This document shows, piece by piece, positions 16,275-25,159 of a DNA stretch of 36,587 nucleotides. The notes beneath the pieces are model-generated. The model saw only the letters and a program-made list of their open reading frames with translations. It was not told the origin of the DNA and ran no database searches. The stretch is from Pseudomonas amygdali. GTDB lineage: Bacteria; Pseudomonadota; Gammaproteobacteria; Pseudomonadales; Pseudomonadaceae. Within the stretch, counting starts at the first letter, position 1; every line of letters starts with the position of its first letter. The stretch spans positions 1-36,587 of the forward strand of contig NZ_LKBW01000272.1 in NCBI RefSeq assembly GCF_002699855.1, in the 5' to 3' direction. The position numbers and the translations under genes were made by a program.

Positions 16275-18530
16275 ATGCCGAACGACGAAAAAGTAGTGCC
16301 GTTGAGCAAACTGCTCCCCGCGCAGGGGGCCGGTACTCCTTTGGCCCGATTACCTGTTGTGTTGTTGCAGGTCCGCGACAAGGCGGCCCAGCAGCTCAAG
16401 GATGCGTTGCAGGCGCTGTTCGACAACGCCGACGATACGCTGTTCGAAATGGCTGACCGCGCCCGCAGCAATACTGATCAGAACATCTTCTTTGAAGCCA
16501 TGCGCGACCTGCGCCTCAAGCGCAAAAGTATCGAGCGTGGCTTCCTCGACAAGTTTTATGAGTCTTTTCTGGCTTTGGGCCAGTATCAGATTCACGAGCC
16601 CGTGCTGCCCACCGCCGTGTCGTTCGATAAGCTGGCGCTGGTGCATAACGATGATCTCGAGAAGACCGTGGCTGTGGATGCTATGGTCAGCAAGGTCATG
16701 AGTCGTGACAGCCTCGCGCTGGGCCAGCTCACTGCACGCCTGAATGTTCTGATTCCGCAAGCTATCGCCGAGGATTCCAACCCGTTGGGTCCGGCAATGC
16801 TGTGCCGGTTTTTCCTCGATGCAGGACGTAGCCTTGGCGTCGAGATCAAGGTCAAGCTGATCATTCTCAAACTATTCGAGAAATACGTCCTGGCCAATAC
16901 TGACCACCTTTATAGTGAAGCCAATCAACTGCTGATTGCCACGGGTGTGTTGCCGGACATGAAAGCACTGCCGGCCCGTCGATCGTCTGATCGGGCGGCT
17001 CCCAGGAATCGCGTCTCCGAGATGTCCGATCCTGCGCTGAATGAAGCCGCCGACAAGCTCGACAAGGGGGTGCAGGAGGTTTTCTCTGCCCTGCAGGAAT
17101 TGTTGCTGCAGGTTCGCGGCAACCTTGCTCCGCGTCATGAGCCCAATGCCGAGGTTCGGCCGATTTCCAGCAGGGACCTGCTGCGCCTGCTTTCTCACCT
17201 GCAGCAGTACGTCCCGTCTCAAGACACCGCAGACGATTTTGACCTGCGCAATCAGCTGGAACAGTTGCTGACCCGAGTCAACGTCAAAACCGGCAAATCC
17301 AGGATTGTCGGCGGCGGCGACGAGGATGTGATCAACCTGATTGCCATGCTCTTCGAGTTTATCCTTGATGATCGCAACCTGACGCCTTCATTGCGTGCGC
17401 TGATCGGGCGCTTGCAGATTCCGATGCTTAAAGTAGCTGTGCTCGATAAAAGCTTTTTCAGCCGCGGCAGCCATCCGGCCCGCCGCCTGCTCAACGAAAT
17501 TGCCACTGCCGCGCTGGGTTGGGGCAGCCGTGATGACTATCAGCGCGACTCGCTTTATCAGCGCGTCGAGCAGATCGTGCAGCGCCTGCTCAATGACTTT
17601 GTCGATGATCCGGCAATCTTCTCTGAATTGCTGGCGGATTTTCTGGCGTTCACCAGTGACGAACGTCGTCGCAGCGAGCTGCTTGAACAGCGCACCCGCG
17701 ATGCCGAAGAGGGGCGCGCTCGTGCCGAACTGGCACGGCAGCAGGTGCAGCATGAGTTGAATCAGCGCCTGCTGGGCCGCACATTGCCGGAGATGGTTGT
17801 GCGTCTGCTGCAGGAAGCCTGGAGCAAGGTGCTTCTGCTGACCTGTCTCAAGCATGGCGAAGAGTCCAGCGAATGGCAGGCCGGACTGGCAACCATGGAT
17901 GAGCTGATCTGGAGCGTCGAACAACATGACGACCCCCAGGCGCTGCAGCGCTTGCTCGAGCTGGTGCCCGGGCTGCTCAAGTCCCTGCGCGATGGCCTGA
18001 CCAGCGCTGCGTTCGACCCGTTTGCCACCAGTGAATTCTTCAGCCAGCTGGAATCGCTGCACGTTCAGGCGTTCCAGCACTTCTCGCGCTTGCAGGAAGG
18101 TGGTGATGATGCACAAGGTGGTGATACGTCGTTGACAGGCGCACAGCTCGTTGAAAGCCCGCCGATGATGGCCGTTGTTGAAGAAATCGTTCTGGTCACC
18201 CCCGAAGAGCGGATGCTCAATGAGCCGACTGTGCAGCTGCCTGCCGACGATGCCGGTCTGCAGATGGTCGACAAATTGCGCGTCGGTTGCTGGGTCGAGA
18301 TTCAGGAAGATGAAGAGCACAAGCTGCGCTGCAAACTGACCGCGATTGTCGAGCCGACCGGGCGCTATGTGTTCGTCAACCGAACCGGCATGAAGGTCCT
18401 GGAAAAGACCCGTACCGGTCTTGCCATCGAGTTTCGGCGCGGTGCCGTGCGGATTCTCGATGATGCGCTGCTGTTCGACCGGGCACTGGAATCGGTCATC
18501 AGCAACCTGCGCAAGCTCAAGGGTGCCTGA
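16275..18530 (+). CDS. DUF1631 family protein
   Basis: This 751-residue cytoplasmic protein matches DUF1631 over its full length. The N-terminal helical part has LARLPVVLLQVRDKAAQQLKDAL and FFEAMRDLRLKRKSIERGFLDKFYESF. The middle has LIAMLFEFILDDRNLTPSLRALIGRLQIPMLKVAVLDKSFF (about 355-395) and HPARRLLNEIA. A likely coiled coil rich in Glu/Arg/Ala lies at about 460-495. The C-terminal ~90 residues (RVGCWVEIQEDEEHKLRCKLTAI, RYVFVNRTGMKVLEKT) are beta-rich and could be a PilZ-like fold, though I do not see the PilZ RxxxR...DxSxxG signature. Databases sometimes name it thymidine phosphorylase, which the sequence does not support. Its function is unknown. Confidence 0.85.
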   Translation: MPNDEKVVPLSKLLPAQGAGTPLARLPVVLLQVRDKAAQQLKDALQALFDNADDTLFEMADRARSNTDQNIFFEAMRDLRLKRKSIERGFLDKFYESFLALGQYQIHEPVLPTAVSFDKLALVHNDDLEKTVAVDAMVSKVMSRDSLALGQLTARLNVLIPQAIAEDSNPLGPAMLCRFFLDAGRSLGVEIKVKLIILKLFEKYVLANTDHLYSEANQLLIATGVLPDMKALPARRSSDRAAPRNRVSEMSDPALNEAADKLDKGVQEVFSALQELLLQVRGNLAPRHEPNAEVRPISSRDLLRLLSHLQQYVPSQDTADDFDLRNQLEQLLTRVNVKTGKSRIVGGGDEDVINLIAMLFEFILDDRNLTPSLRALIGRLQIPMLKVAVLDKSFFSRGSHPARRLLNEIATAALGWGSRDDYQRDSLYQRVEQIVQRLLNDFVDDPAIFSELLADFLAFTSDERRRSELLEQRTRDAEEGRARAELARQQVQHELNQRLLGRTLPEMVVRLLQEAWSKVLLLTCLKHGEESSEWQAGLATMDELIWSVEQHDDPQALQRLLELVPGLLKSLRDGLTSAAFDPFATSEFFSQLESLHVQAFQHFSRLQEGGDDAQGGDTSLTGAQLVESPPMMAVVEEIVLVTPEERMLNEPTVQLPADDAGLQMVDKLRVGCWVEIQEDEEHKLRCKLTAIVEPTGRYVFVNRTGMKVLEKTRTGLAIEFRRGAVRILDDALLFDRALESVISNLRKLKGA

Positions 18531-18550
18531 TCGTTATCTGATTGACCGTC

Positions 18551-18600
18551 TTGCCGACGCTCCGCATTGGCATGCAGTTCGACGATCTGCGTCACACGTC
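18551..18600. repeat. Degenerate extragenic palindrome
   Basis: The stretch from GCCGACGCTCCGC through GGCATGCAGTTC to GATCTGCGTC matches, with several changes, the intact repeat at about 30100-30143. It is a decayed member of the same REP-like family, in the 181-base gap before ampD. Nothing else is evident in that gap except the ampD ribosome site AAGGAG. Confidence 0.6.
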
Positions 18601-18711
18601 TCTGGTGTATAGAGCGTGTTTCCTACACCGCGGGTCAACGGCTAAACCTCCACATCCATTCCTGTCGCGGGCATAATCAGCGCCACTTATCCGCCCGTTC
18701 AAGGAGCGCTC

Positions 18712-19260
18712 ATGCAACTGGACTCCGCAAGCGGCTGGTGCGATGGCGTACAGCATTGCCCTTCACCCAACTTCAATGCGCGGCCCGAAGGCGAAATCTC
18801 GCTGCTGGTCATCCACAACATCAGTCTGCCGCCTGCGCAATTCAAGACTGGCAAGGTGCAGGCTTTCTTTCAGAACCAGCTCGACAGCACCGAGCATCCC
18901 TACTTTGTGGGGATTGCCGATCTGCGCGTTTCAGCGCATTTTCTGATTGAACGTGATGGCGAGGTCATTCAGTTCGTCTCCTGTCTTGATCGCGCGTGGC
19001 ACGCAGGGGTTTCCAGTTTTCAGGGTCGTGAGGGCTGTAATGACTTCTCTGTCGGCATTGAGCTGGAAGGAACTGACGAGCAGCCGTTCACCGAGGCGCA
19101 GTACCACGCTCTGATCGAGCTGACGCGTCAATTGCGTCAGGCTTTCGTGGCAATCACCCCCGAGCGCATCTGCGGTCACAGTGACATAGCGCCGGGACGC
19201 AAGACTGACCCAGGCCCCTTTTTCGACTGGGCCAGGTTTCAAGCGGCTTTGCTGGATTGA
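18712..19260 (+). CDS. ampD: 1,6-anhydro-N-acetylmuramyl-L-alanine amidase AmpD
   Basis: This 182-residue cytoplasmic zinc amidase removes the peptide from anhydromuropeptides during cell-wall recycling. Its loss raises AmpR-dependent ampC expression. Zinc ligands by family alignment are H35 (VIHNIS), H156 (CGHSDIAPGRK) and D166 (KTDPGP). E117 in GIELEG and K164 are the catalytic-site residues. There is no signal peptide, which separates it from periplasmic paralogues such as AmpDh2/3. AAGGAGCGCTC precedes the ATG. ampE follows 15 bases downstream, the standard ampDE operon. Confidence 0.95.
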   Translation: MQLDSASGWCDGVQHCPSPNFNARPEGEISLLVIHNISLPPAQFKTGKVQAFFQNQLDSTEHPYFVGIADLRVSAHFLIERDGEVIQFVSCLDRAWHAGVSSFQGREGCNDFSVGIELEGTDEQPFTEAQYHALIELTRQLRQAFVAITPERICGHSDIAPGRKTDPGPFFDWARFQAALLD

Positions 19261-19275
19261 TGTGAGGGACGAACA

Positions 19276-20112
19276 ATGAGTTTTCTGGTGCTACTGCTGG
19301 CCGTTCTTGTCGAGAAGTTTTCGGCGCTGCGTCAGCGCGTTCAGCGTGACGGGCCCTGGCTGAAGGAACTGGCTAGGCTCGAAGCCAGCCCGCGGACGGC
19401 GGCACGTCCCTGGGTCATGCTGGCGCTGCTGGTTCTAGTGCCTGTCCTGCTGCTGCAACTGGCGCTGACCATCATCGGCTCGGTGGCTTATGGCTGGCTG
19501 GTCCTGCCTATCCACCTGCTGGTGCTGATCTACAGCCTGGGTCGGGTTGACCTGATCGCGGTACTCGGGCCGTTTCGTGATGCCTGCAGGCGTGGTGATA
19601 CGCAGGCCGCGGTGCACGTGGCCGGGCGCGACATGGGTGTGCAGGCAGATAACGGCGAGCAATTGCTGCAAGGCGTGCAGGGCTACATGCTCTGGCAGGC
19701 GTTTCAGAGTTTCTTCGCCGTTATTTTCTGGTATTTCGTGCTCGGCCCGGTAGCGGCATTGGCCTACAGGCTGTTGGCGCTTGCCGCTGAACAGGGCACG
19801 ACACCTGCACTGGTAGAGCGGGCAGGACAACTGCGCCACGCCTTTGAATGGGTGCCGGTCAGGCTGCTCGCCGCAAGCTTTGCGCTGGTCGGCAACTTTG
19901 TAGCCGTGAGTCGCGTGATGTTGCACGAACTGCTCAACTGGAACATCAGCGCCGCACAGCTGATTACGCGTGTGGGTTGCGCTGCCAGCGAGGTGCCGCC
20001 GCCGGTGATCGGTCCGCAAGGTGTCACCGGTCTCGACATGCTCTGGGAGCTGCTGGTTCGTGCTGCAATTGTCTGGTACGCAGGATTTGCGTTGTGGACC
20101 CTGTTGCGCTGA
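19276..20112 (+). CDS. ampE: Regulatory signalling protein AmpE
   Basis: This 278-residue inner-membrane protein starts MSFLVLLLAVLVEKFSALRQRVQRDGPWL. Hydrophobic segments lie at about 1-15, 47-65, 67-90, about 140-160 and about 255-275. The loop LGRVDLIAVLGPFRDACRRGD is typical of AmpE/CobD-like proteins. AmpE accompanies AmpD and is proposed to act as a sensor in beta-lactamase induction. It ends 33 bases from the convergent tatD-like gene, with no obvious terminator in that short gap. Confidence 0.9.
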   Translation: MSFLVLLLAVLVEKFSALRQRVQRDGPWLKELARLEASPRTAARPWVMLALLVLVPVLLLQLALTIIGSVAYGWLVLPIHLLVLIYSLGRVDLIAVLGPFRDACRRGDTQAAVHVAGRDMGVQADNGEQLLQGVQGYMLWQAFQSFFAVIFWYFVLGPVAALAYRLLALAAEQGTTPALVERAGQLRHAFEWVPVRLLAASFALVGNFVAVSRVMLHELLNWNISAAQLITRVGCAASEVPPPVIGPQGVTGLDMLWELLVRAAIVWYAGFALWTLLR

Positions 20113-20145
20113 TCGGCTCGGCAGTTTTGACCCAACGATTTTGAC

Positions 20146-20946
20146 TTATGCGCTGGCCGTACGAGGCCAGCCGAACAGCTCGCAGGCATTCTCGGTGCTC
20201 GCCTGGGCCATGCGCTCCGAGGGGATCTTCATCAGGTCAGCGAGCGCCTGGCAAATGTCAGGCAAGTGCTGCGGGCTGTTGCGCGTGTAGGGATGCATGG
20301 CAGGTGCCATGTCCGGTGAGTCGGTTTCCAGCACGACGCTGTCCAGCGGCAGCTCGGCGATGACACGATGCATGCGCAGCGCCTGGGGCCATGTCGCTGC
20401 GCCGCCGAGGCCCAGTTTGAAACCCAGCTTTATGTATTCACGCGCCTCTTCACGACTGCCTGCAAAGGCGTGAACAATGCCGCTGCGTTTGAGTTTGTGG
20501 CGTTTGAGGGCGGCAATTACGTCAGCGTGGCTGCGGCGCACATGCAGCAGGGCGGGCAGGTTGAAGTCTGATGCCAATTGCAGTTGTGCTTCAAAGAGCT
20601 CCTGCTGACGTGGCTTGTCCGGATGCTCGACGTAATAATCCAGACCGATCTCGCCCACTGCACACAGCTGCGGATGGCCTTGTAGACGCGTCAGCCAGTC
20701 CGCCAGCTCGTTCAGATGTTCGGTCCGGTGCTCATCGATATACACCGGATGCAGCCCGAAAGCTGCGTGCAGGGCAGGGTTTGCTTCGGTCAGATCCCAC
20801 AGCCGCTGCCAGTTGCGCTGATACACCCCAAGCACCACGATGCGCTGCACGCCGAGTGCCAGGCAGCTATCCAGGACCTGGGCGCGGTCGGCATCGAAAT
20901 CCGCAAAGTCCAGGTGGGTGTGGGTATCGATCAGCGTCACATTCAC
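20146..20946 (-). CDS. TatD-family metal-dependent hydrolase
   Basis: This 266-residue TIM-barrel hydrolase shows the metal sites in order: DTHTHLDF (H9 and H11 region), GEIGLDYY (E), LHVRRSHAD (H), VHAFAGS (H) and LETDSPDMAP (D). TatD enzymes are Mg-dependent 3'-5' exonucleases or DNases. This one is nearer the YcfH/YjjV branch, so tatD itself is not assigned. The start is GTG at 20946, overlapping the cra stop by 4 bases (GTGA), which implies coupling to cra. The functional link between the two is not obvious. Confidence 0.88.
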   Translation of the reverse strand: MNVTLIDTHTHLDFADFDADRAQVLDSCLALGVQRIVVLGVYQRNWQRLWDLTEANPALHAAFGLHPVYIDEHRTEHLNELADWLTRLQGHPQLCAVGEIGLDYYVEHPDKPRQQELFEAQLQLASDFNLPALLHVRRSHADVIAALKRHKLKRSGIVHAFAGSREEAREYIKLGFKLGLGGAATWPQALRMHRVIAELPLDSVVLETDSPDMAPAMHPYTRNSPQHLPDICQALADLMKIPSERMAQASTENACELFGWPRTASA

Positions 20947-21938
20947 ACCTCGTGAATACGTTGCTTGAAGGCGCGTGCAATGGCATGGACGCCAGGCTGA
21001 TAAGTATCCTTCTCGATAGCGGCCAGGGCTAGTCGCAGCGCCGTGTCGGCGATCAACTGATGCTGCTGGGCCATGGCATTGACGGGCAACGGCAGGAAGT
21101 CCAGCAGTTGTGTATCGCCAAAGGTGCCCAGGTGCAATTGAGTCGATTGCAGTGCCTGACTTTGCAGCACATCGAACACGCCTTGCAGCAGCACATAGGA
21201 CGTGGTGATCAGCGCATCGGGAAAATGCCCCTCACGCTGTAGCATCTCGGTCATCAAACGCTGGCCACACTGACGGCTGAACGCTTCGCCGTGCTCGATG
21301 ATGGTGGCTCCGGTAAAACCGTCGAGTGCGTGTTCGAAGCCTGCGGCACGCGCGCGACTGATGCTCAGCTCTGGGCGTGCTCCGATCAGGGCGATGTGTC
21401 GCGGTCGGGTTTGCAGCAGGCTGCGGGTCAGTTGCAGGCTCGCGTCATGGTCGTCGCTGACCACCGAGCAGAAAAATTCGGGATTCATTTCCCGGTCGAT
21501 GGCGATGATCGGCATGCCCTTGAGCTGCAAGTCGCGGTAGCTGTCGTCATCAGGTGGCAAGCAACTGGCGACCAGTAGCGCATCGCAACGGCGTGCACGG
21601 AAAAGCTGCAAGAGCTGCAGTTCGCTGACAGGGTCGTCATCGGAGCTGGCAATCAGCAGTTGATAGCCGAGACTGCGTGCGCCCTGTTCAAGCAATTTGG
21701 CGATGCGCGCATAACTGGGGTTTTCCAGGTCCGGCAGGATGAAGCCCAGCGTTTTGCTGTGACGGCTGCGCAGGCCCGCCGCTTGCGGGTTGGGTCGGAA
21801 GTCATGCTGCTCGACCACTGCCTTGACGCGCTCGACCGTTGCCGGGCTGATGCGTTGTTGTTCGGCCTTGCCATTGATCACGTAACTGGCCGTAGTGACA
21901 GAAACACCTGCCAGACGTGCGATATCGCTCAGTTTCAC
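20943..21938 (-). CDS. cra: Catabolite repressor/activator Cra (FruR), LacI family
   Basis: This 331-residue LacI/GalR regulator has an N-terminal helix-turn-helix KLSDIARLAGVSVTTASYVINGKAEQQRIS (2-31). The hinge RPNPQAAGLRSRHSKTLGFI precedes a periplasmic-binding-like effector domain (about 58-331). The open frame runs to 22232, but homology begins at a GTG (21938) preceded by AAAGGAAATT, so GTG is chosen. In Pseudomonas, Cra represses the fru operon and fructose-1-phosphate relieves this. It is divergent from fruB with 353 bases between, where a near-perfect Cra site lies (22129-22142). Confidence 0.93.
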   Translation of the reverse strand: MKLSDIARLAGVSVTTASYVINGKAEQQRISPATVERVKAVVEQHDFRPNPQAAGLRSRHSKTLGFILPDLENPSYARIAKLLEQGARSLGYQLLIASSDDDPVSELQLLQLFRARRCDALLVASCLPPDDDSYRDLQLKGMPIIAIDREMNPEFFCSVVSDDHDASLQLTRSLLQTRPRHIALIGARPELSISRARAAGFEHALDGFTGATIIEHGEAFSRQCGQRLMTEMLQREGHFPDALITTSYVLLQGVFDVLQSQALQSTQLHLGTFGDTQLLDFLPLPVNAMAQQHQLIADTALRLALAAIEKDTYQPGVHAIARAFKQRIHEV

Positions 21939-22128
21939 CCCGAAATTTCCTTTAGTCAGGTAAGTGGCTCTGGACAGTCGAATTATTTTTGCTATGACGA
22001 TGATCTTTACACCAGACCGTAGGAAATTCCCATGTGCTTCAAGTATTTTGGGAAGTGTCCCACAGTGATCAGACCGACTGGGCTTCAATGAATCCCTAGA
22101 ATCGAGTAACGTGCCGGGCAATTGTAGA

Positions 22129-22142
22129 TTAAACGATTCAGC
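22129..22142. promoter_or_regulatory. Cra (FruR) operator for fruBKA
   Basis: TTAAACGATTCAGC reads on the minus strand as GCTGAATCGTTTAA, matching the enterobacterial Cra consensus RSTGAAWCSNTHHW at all positions. It lies 150 bases before the fruB ATG and about 190 bases before the cra start. Repression of fruB, and possibly autoregulation of cra, is inferred. Confidence 0.85.
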
Positions 22143-22175
22143 ACGCCTGTTGTCTGCTGCAATCGAGATGAAAGT

Positions 22176-22239
22176 GATGTCCGATACGATGTCCGGACAA
22201 GCATCACTTGCATCCCCCAAGCTGTCGATCACGTGATCG
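22176..22239. promoter_or_regulatory. Direct repeats and palindromes in the fruB leader
   Basis: GATGTCCG is repeated at 22176-22183 and 22188-22195, the second copy running into TGTCCGGACA, a perfect 10-base palindrome (22190-22199). CGATCACGTGATCG (22226-22239) is a perfect 14-base palindrome about 50 bases before the fruB ATG. They may be operators or leader structure. No factor is assigned. Confidence 0.4.
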
Positions 22240-22291
22240 TCATTAAAACAAGAATCAGGTGGCGCCTTGGCGCTGCACAGGAGTCAAGGCA

Positions 22292-25159
22292 ATGCTCGAA
22301 CTCACTCTGGAGCAAATATCCATGGCCCGGTCGGCTGTGGATAAAACTGCCGCACTTAAGCTGATTGCCGACCACCTGGTCGCTGATGGCCTGGTTGCCG
22401 AGGGCTACCTCACCGGGCTGATGAGCCGTGAGCAGCAGGGCTCGACCTTTCTCGGTCAGGGCATCGCCATCCCGCACGGTACCCCCGAAACCCGCGATCT
22501 GGTGGTTACCACCGGTGTGCGTCTGATGCAGTTCCCCGAAGGGGTGGACTGGGGCGACGGGCAAATGGTCTATCTGGCGATTGGTATTGCGGCCAAGTCC
22601 GATGAGCACTTGCGTCTGCTGCAACTGCTGACCCGCGCATTGGGTGAAGAGGATCTGGGCCAGGCGCTGCGCGAAGCCAGGACGCCGGAAGACCTGCTCA
22701 AATTGTTGCAGGGCGCACCTCAGGAACTGGCGCTCGACGCACAGATGATCAGCCTCGGCGTATCGGCCGACGATTTTGAAGAACTGGTCTGGCGCGGCGC
22801 ACGCCTGCTGCGCAAAGCCGACTGCGTGAGCAACGGGTTCGCTGCCGTGCTGCAGCAGGTTGAAGCGTTGTCGCTGGGTGATGGCCTGTGGTGGCTGCAC
22901 AGCGAGCAAACCGTCAAACGTCCGGGTCTGGCGTTCGTCACGCCGGACAAACCTATCCGCTATCTGGGCCAGCCGCTGACCGGTCTGTTCTGTCTCGCCA
23001 GTCTGGGTGAGGCGCATCAGGCGCTGCTGGAGCGTCTGTGCCTGTTGCTGATCGAAGGCCGTGGTCATGAGTTGGGCCACGCCACCAACAGTCGCGTTGT
23101 GCTGGAAGCTCTGGGCGGCGAAGTGCCTGCCGAATGGCCGACCCAGCGCGTCCAGCTGGCCAACGCCCACGGCCTGCACGCCCGCCCGGCGAAGATACTG
23201 GCGCAACTGGCCAAGGAATTTGACGGCGAGATCCGCATGCGCGTGCTGGAAAGCGGCGAATCTGCGGTGTCGGCCAAGAGCCTGAGCAAGCTGCTCAGCC
23301 TCGGCGCACGCCGTGGTCAGACGCTGGAGTTCATTGCCGAACCGACGATTGCCAACGACGCGTTGCCTGCCCTGATCGCCGCAGTGGAGCAGGGCCTGGG
23401 TGAAGAAGTCGAACCGTTGCCCGTTGCTTCAGAGGCTCAAGCTGCGCCAGCGCCTGCTGCTGTAGCCAAGCCGCTCAACGCCCCGGCTGCCGGCAGCGTG
23501 TTGCAGGCCGTGCCTGCTTCGCCGGGCATTGCTATCGGCCCGGCCCACGTTCAGGTGCTGCAAATCTTTGATTATCCGCAGCAGGGTGAGTCTGTGGCTG
23601 CCGAACGCGAGCGTCTGCACAAGGCGATCGGTGAAGTCCGCAGCGACATCGAAAACCTCATTCAGCGCAGCAAGTCCAAGGCTATCCGGGAAATCTTCAT
23701 CACCCACCAGGAGATGCTCGAAGACCCGGAACTGACCAACGAAGTCGAGGCGCGCCTCAACAACGACGAAAGTGCGGCTGCGGCCTGGGCCACGGTCATC
23801 GAGACCGCTGCCGTTCAGCAGGAACAACTGCAGGACGCGCTGCTGGCCGAGCGTGCCGCCGACCTGCGTGATGTGGGGCGGCGCGTGCTGGCGCAGATCT
23901 GCGGCGTCGAAACCGTCGCAGCCCCGGACGAACCTTACATTCTGGTGATGGACGAAGTCGGCCCATCCGACGTAGCCCGTCTGGACCCGGCGCAGGTCGC
24001 TGGCATCCTCACTGCCCGTGGCGGCGCGACCGCGCACAGTGCCATCGTGGCGCGTGCGCTGGGCATTCCTGCCCTCGTCGGTGCCGGTGACGAAGTGCTG
24101 CTGCTCAAGCCGGGCACCGTGCTGCTGCTCGACAGCCAGCGCGGGCGGCTGACCGTCGCACCTGATGAAGCAACCCTGCAGCGCGCCGCTCAGGACCGCG
24201 ATGCCCGCGAAGAGCGTCTCAAGGCCGCAGCGGCAGCGCGTATGGAGCCTGCTGTGACGCGTGACGGGCATGCCGTCGAAGTGTTCGCCAATATCGGCGA
24301 TAGCACCGGGACGCCAGCGGCTGTGGAGCAGGGCGCGGAAGGCGTTGGCCTGCTGCGCACCGAGTTGCTGTTCATGGCGCATTCTCAGGCCCCCGATGAA
24401 GCGACGCAGGAAGCTGAATACCGTCGCGTGCTGACTGATCTGGGCGGCCGTCCGCTGGTGGTGCGTACGCTGGACGTGGGTGGCGACAAACCACTGCCTT
24501 ACTGGCCGATCGCCAAAGAGGAAAACCCGTTTCTTGGCGTACGCGGTATCCGCCTGACCCTGCAACGCCCGGATGTGATGGAAAGCCAGTTGCGCGCCCT
24601 GTTACGCGCCGCAGACAGCGGCCCGCTGCGCATCATGTTCCCAATGATCGGCACGCTTGAAGAGTGGCGTCAGGCGCGGGAAATGACCGAGCGGTTGCGC
24701 GAGGAGATTCCGGTCAGCGACCTGCAACTGGGGATCATGATCGAAGTGCCATCGGCGGCGCTGATTGCCCCGGTGCTGGCCAAGGAAGTGGACTTCTTCA
24801 GCATCGGCACCAACGACCTGACGCAGTACACCATGGCCATCGACCGTGGTCACCCGACGCTGTCGGCCCAGGCTGACGGCCTGCACCCATCGGTGCTGCA
24901 ACTGATCGACATGACCGTGCGCGCTGCGCATGCCAACGGTAAATGGGTGGGCGTATGCGGCGAACTGGCCGCCGACCCGCTGGCGGTGCCGATTCTGGTC
25001 GGGCTGGGCGTGGATGAATTGAGTGTATCGGCGCGCAGCATTGGCGAGGTCAAGGCGTGCGTGCGTGAGCTGACCCTGAGCAGCGCGCAACAACTGGCGC
25101 AAAATGCGCTGACGGCGGGCAGCGCCGCCGAAGTTCGTGCGCTTGTGGAGGCTGTGTAA
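22292..25159 (+). CDS. fruB: Fructose PTS multiphosphoryl protein EIIA-HPr-EI
   Basis: This 955-residue fusion carries phosphate from PEP to fructose uptake. EIIA-Fru occupies about 1-145 (phospho-His H62 in GIAIPHGTPET). A less conserved linker follows (about 150-280). HPr is at about 284-370 (H296 in HGLHARPAK), joined by an Ala/Pro linker (about 380-405). Enzyme I spans about 405-955: swivelling His H582 in GGATAHSAIVARALGIPA, PEP-binding LLRTELLF, VRTLDVGGDKPLPY, FSIGTNDLTQYTMAIDR and the active-site Cys in GVCGELAAD. The open frame begins at 22259, but the ATG at 22292 has AGGAG at the right spacing and the family start MLELTLEQI. The end overlaps fruK by 1 base. Confidence 0.96.
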   Translation: MLELTLEQISMARSAVDKTAALKLIADHLVADGLVAEGYLTGLMSREQQGSTFLGQGIAIPHGTPETRDLVVTTGVRLMQFPEGVDWGDGQMVYLAIGIAAKSDEHLRLLQLLTRALGEEDLGQALREARTPEDLLKLLQGAPQELALDAQMISLGVSADDFEELVWRGARLLRKADCVSNGFAAVLQQVEALSLGDGLWWLHSEQTVKRPGLAFVTPDKPIRYLGQPLTGLFCLASLGEAHQALLERLCLLLIEGRGHELGHATNSRVVLEALGGEVPAEWPTQRVQLANAHGLHARPAKILAQLAKEFDGEIRMRVLESGESAVSAKSLSKLLSLGARRGQTLEFIAEPTIANDALPALIAAVEQGLGEEVEPLPVASEAQAAPAPAAVAKPLNAPAAGSVLQAVPASPGIAIGPAHVQVLQIFDYPQQGESVAAERERLHKAIGEVRSDIENLIQRSKSKAIREIFITHQEMLEDPELTNEVEARLNNDESAAAAWATVIETAAVQQEQLQDALLAERAADLRDVGRRVLAQICGVETVAAPDEPYILVMDEVGPSDVARLDPAQVAGILTARGGATAHSAIVARALGIPALVGAGDEVLLLKPGTVLLLDSQRGRLTVAPDEATLQRAAQDRDAREERLKAAAAARMEPAVTRDGHAVEVFANIGDSTGTPAAVEQGAEGVGLLRTELLFMAHSQAPDEATQEAEYRRVLTDLGGRPLVVRTLDVGGDKPLPYWPIAKEENPFLGVRGIRLTLQRPDVMESQLRALLRAADSGPLRIMFPMIGTLEEWRQAREMTERLREEIPVSDLQLGIMIEVPSAALIAPVLAKEVDFFSIGTNDLTQYTMAIDRGHPTLSAQADGLHPSVLQLIDMTVRAAHANGKWVGVCGELAADPLAVPILVGLGVDELSVSARSIGEVKACVRELTLSSAQQLAQNALTAGSAAEVRALVEAV

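Noticed and set aside
23429..24565. 378-residue minus-strand open frame inside fruB
   Set aside because: It is antisense to conserved Enzyme I sequence and has no recognisable domain.
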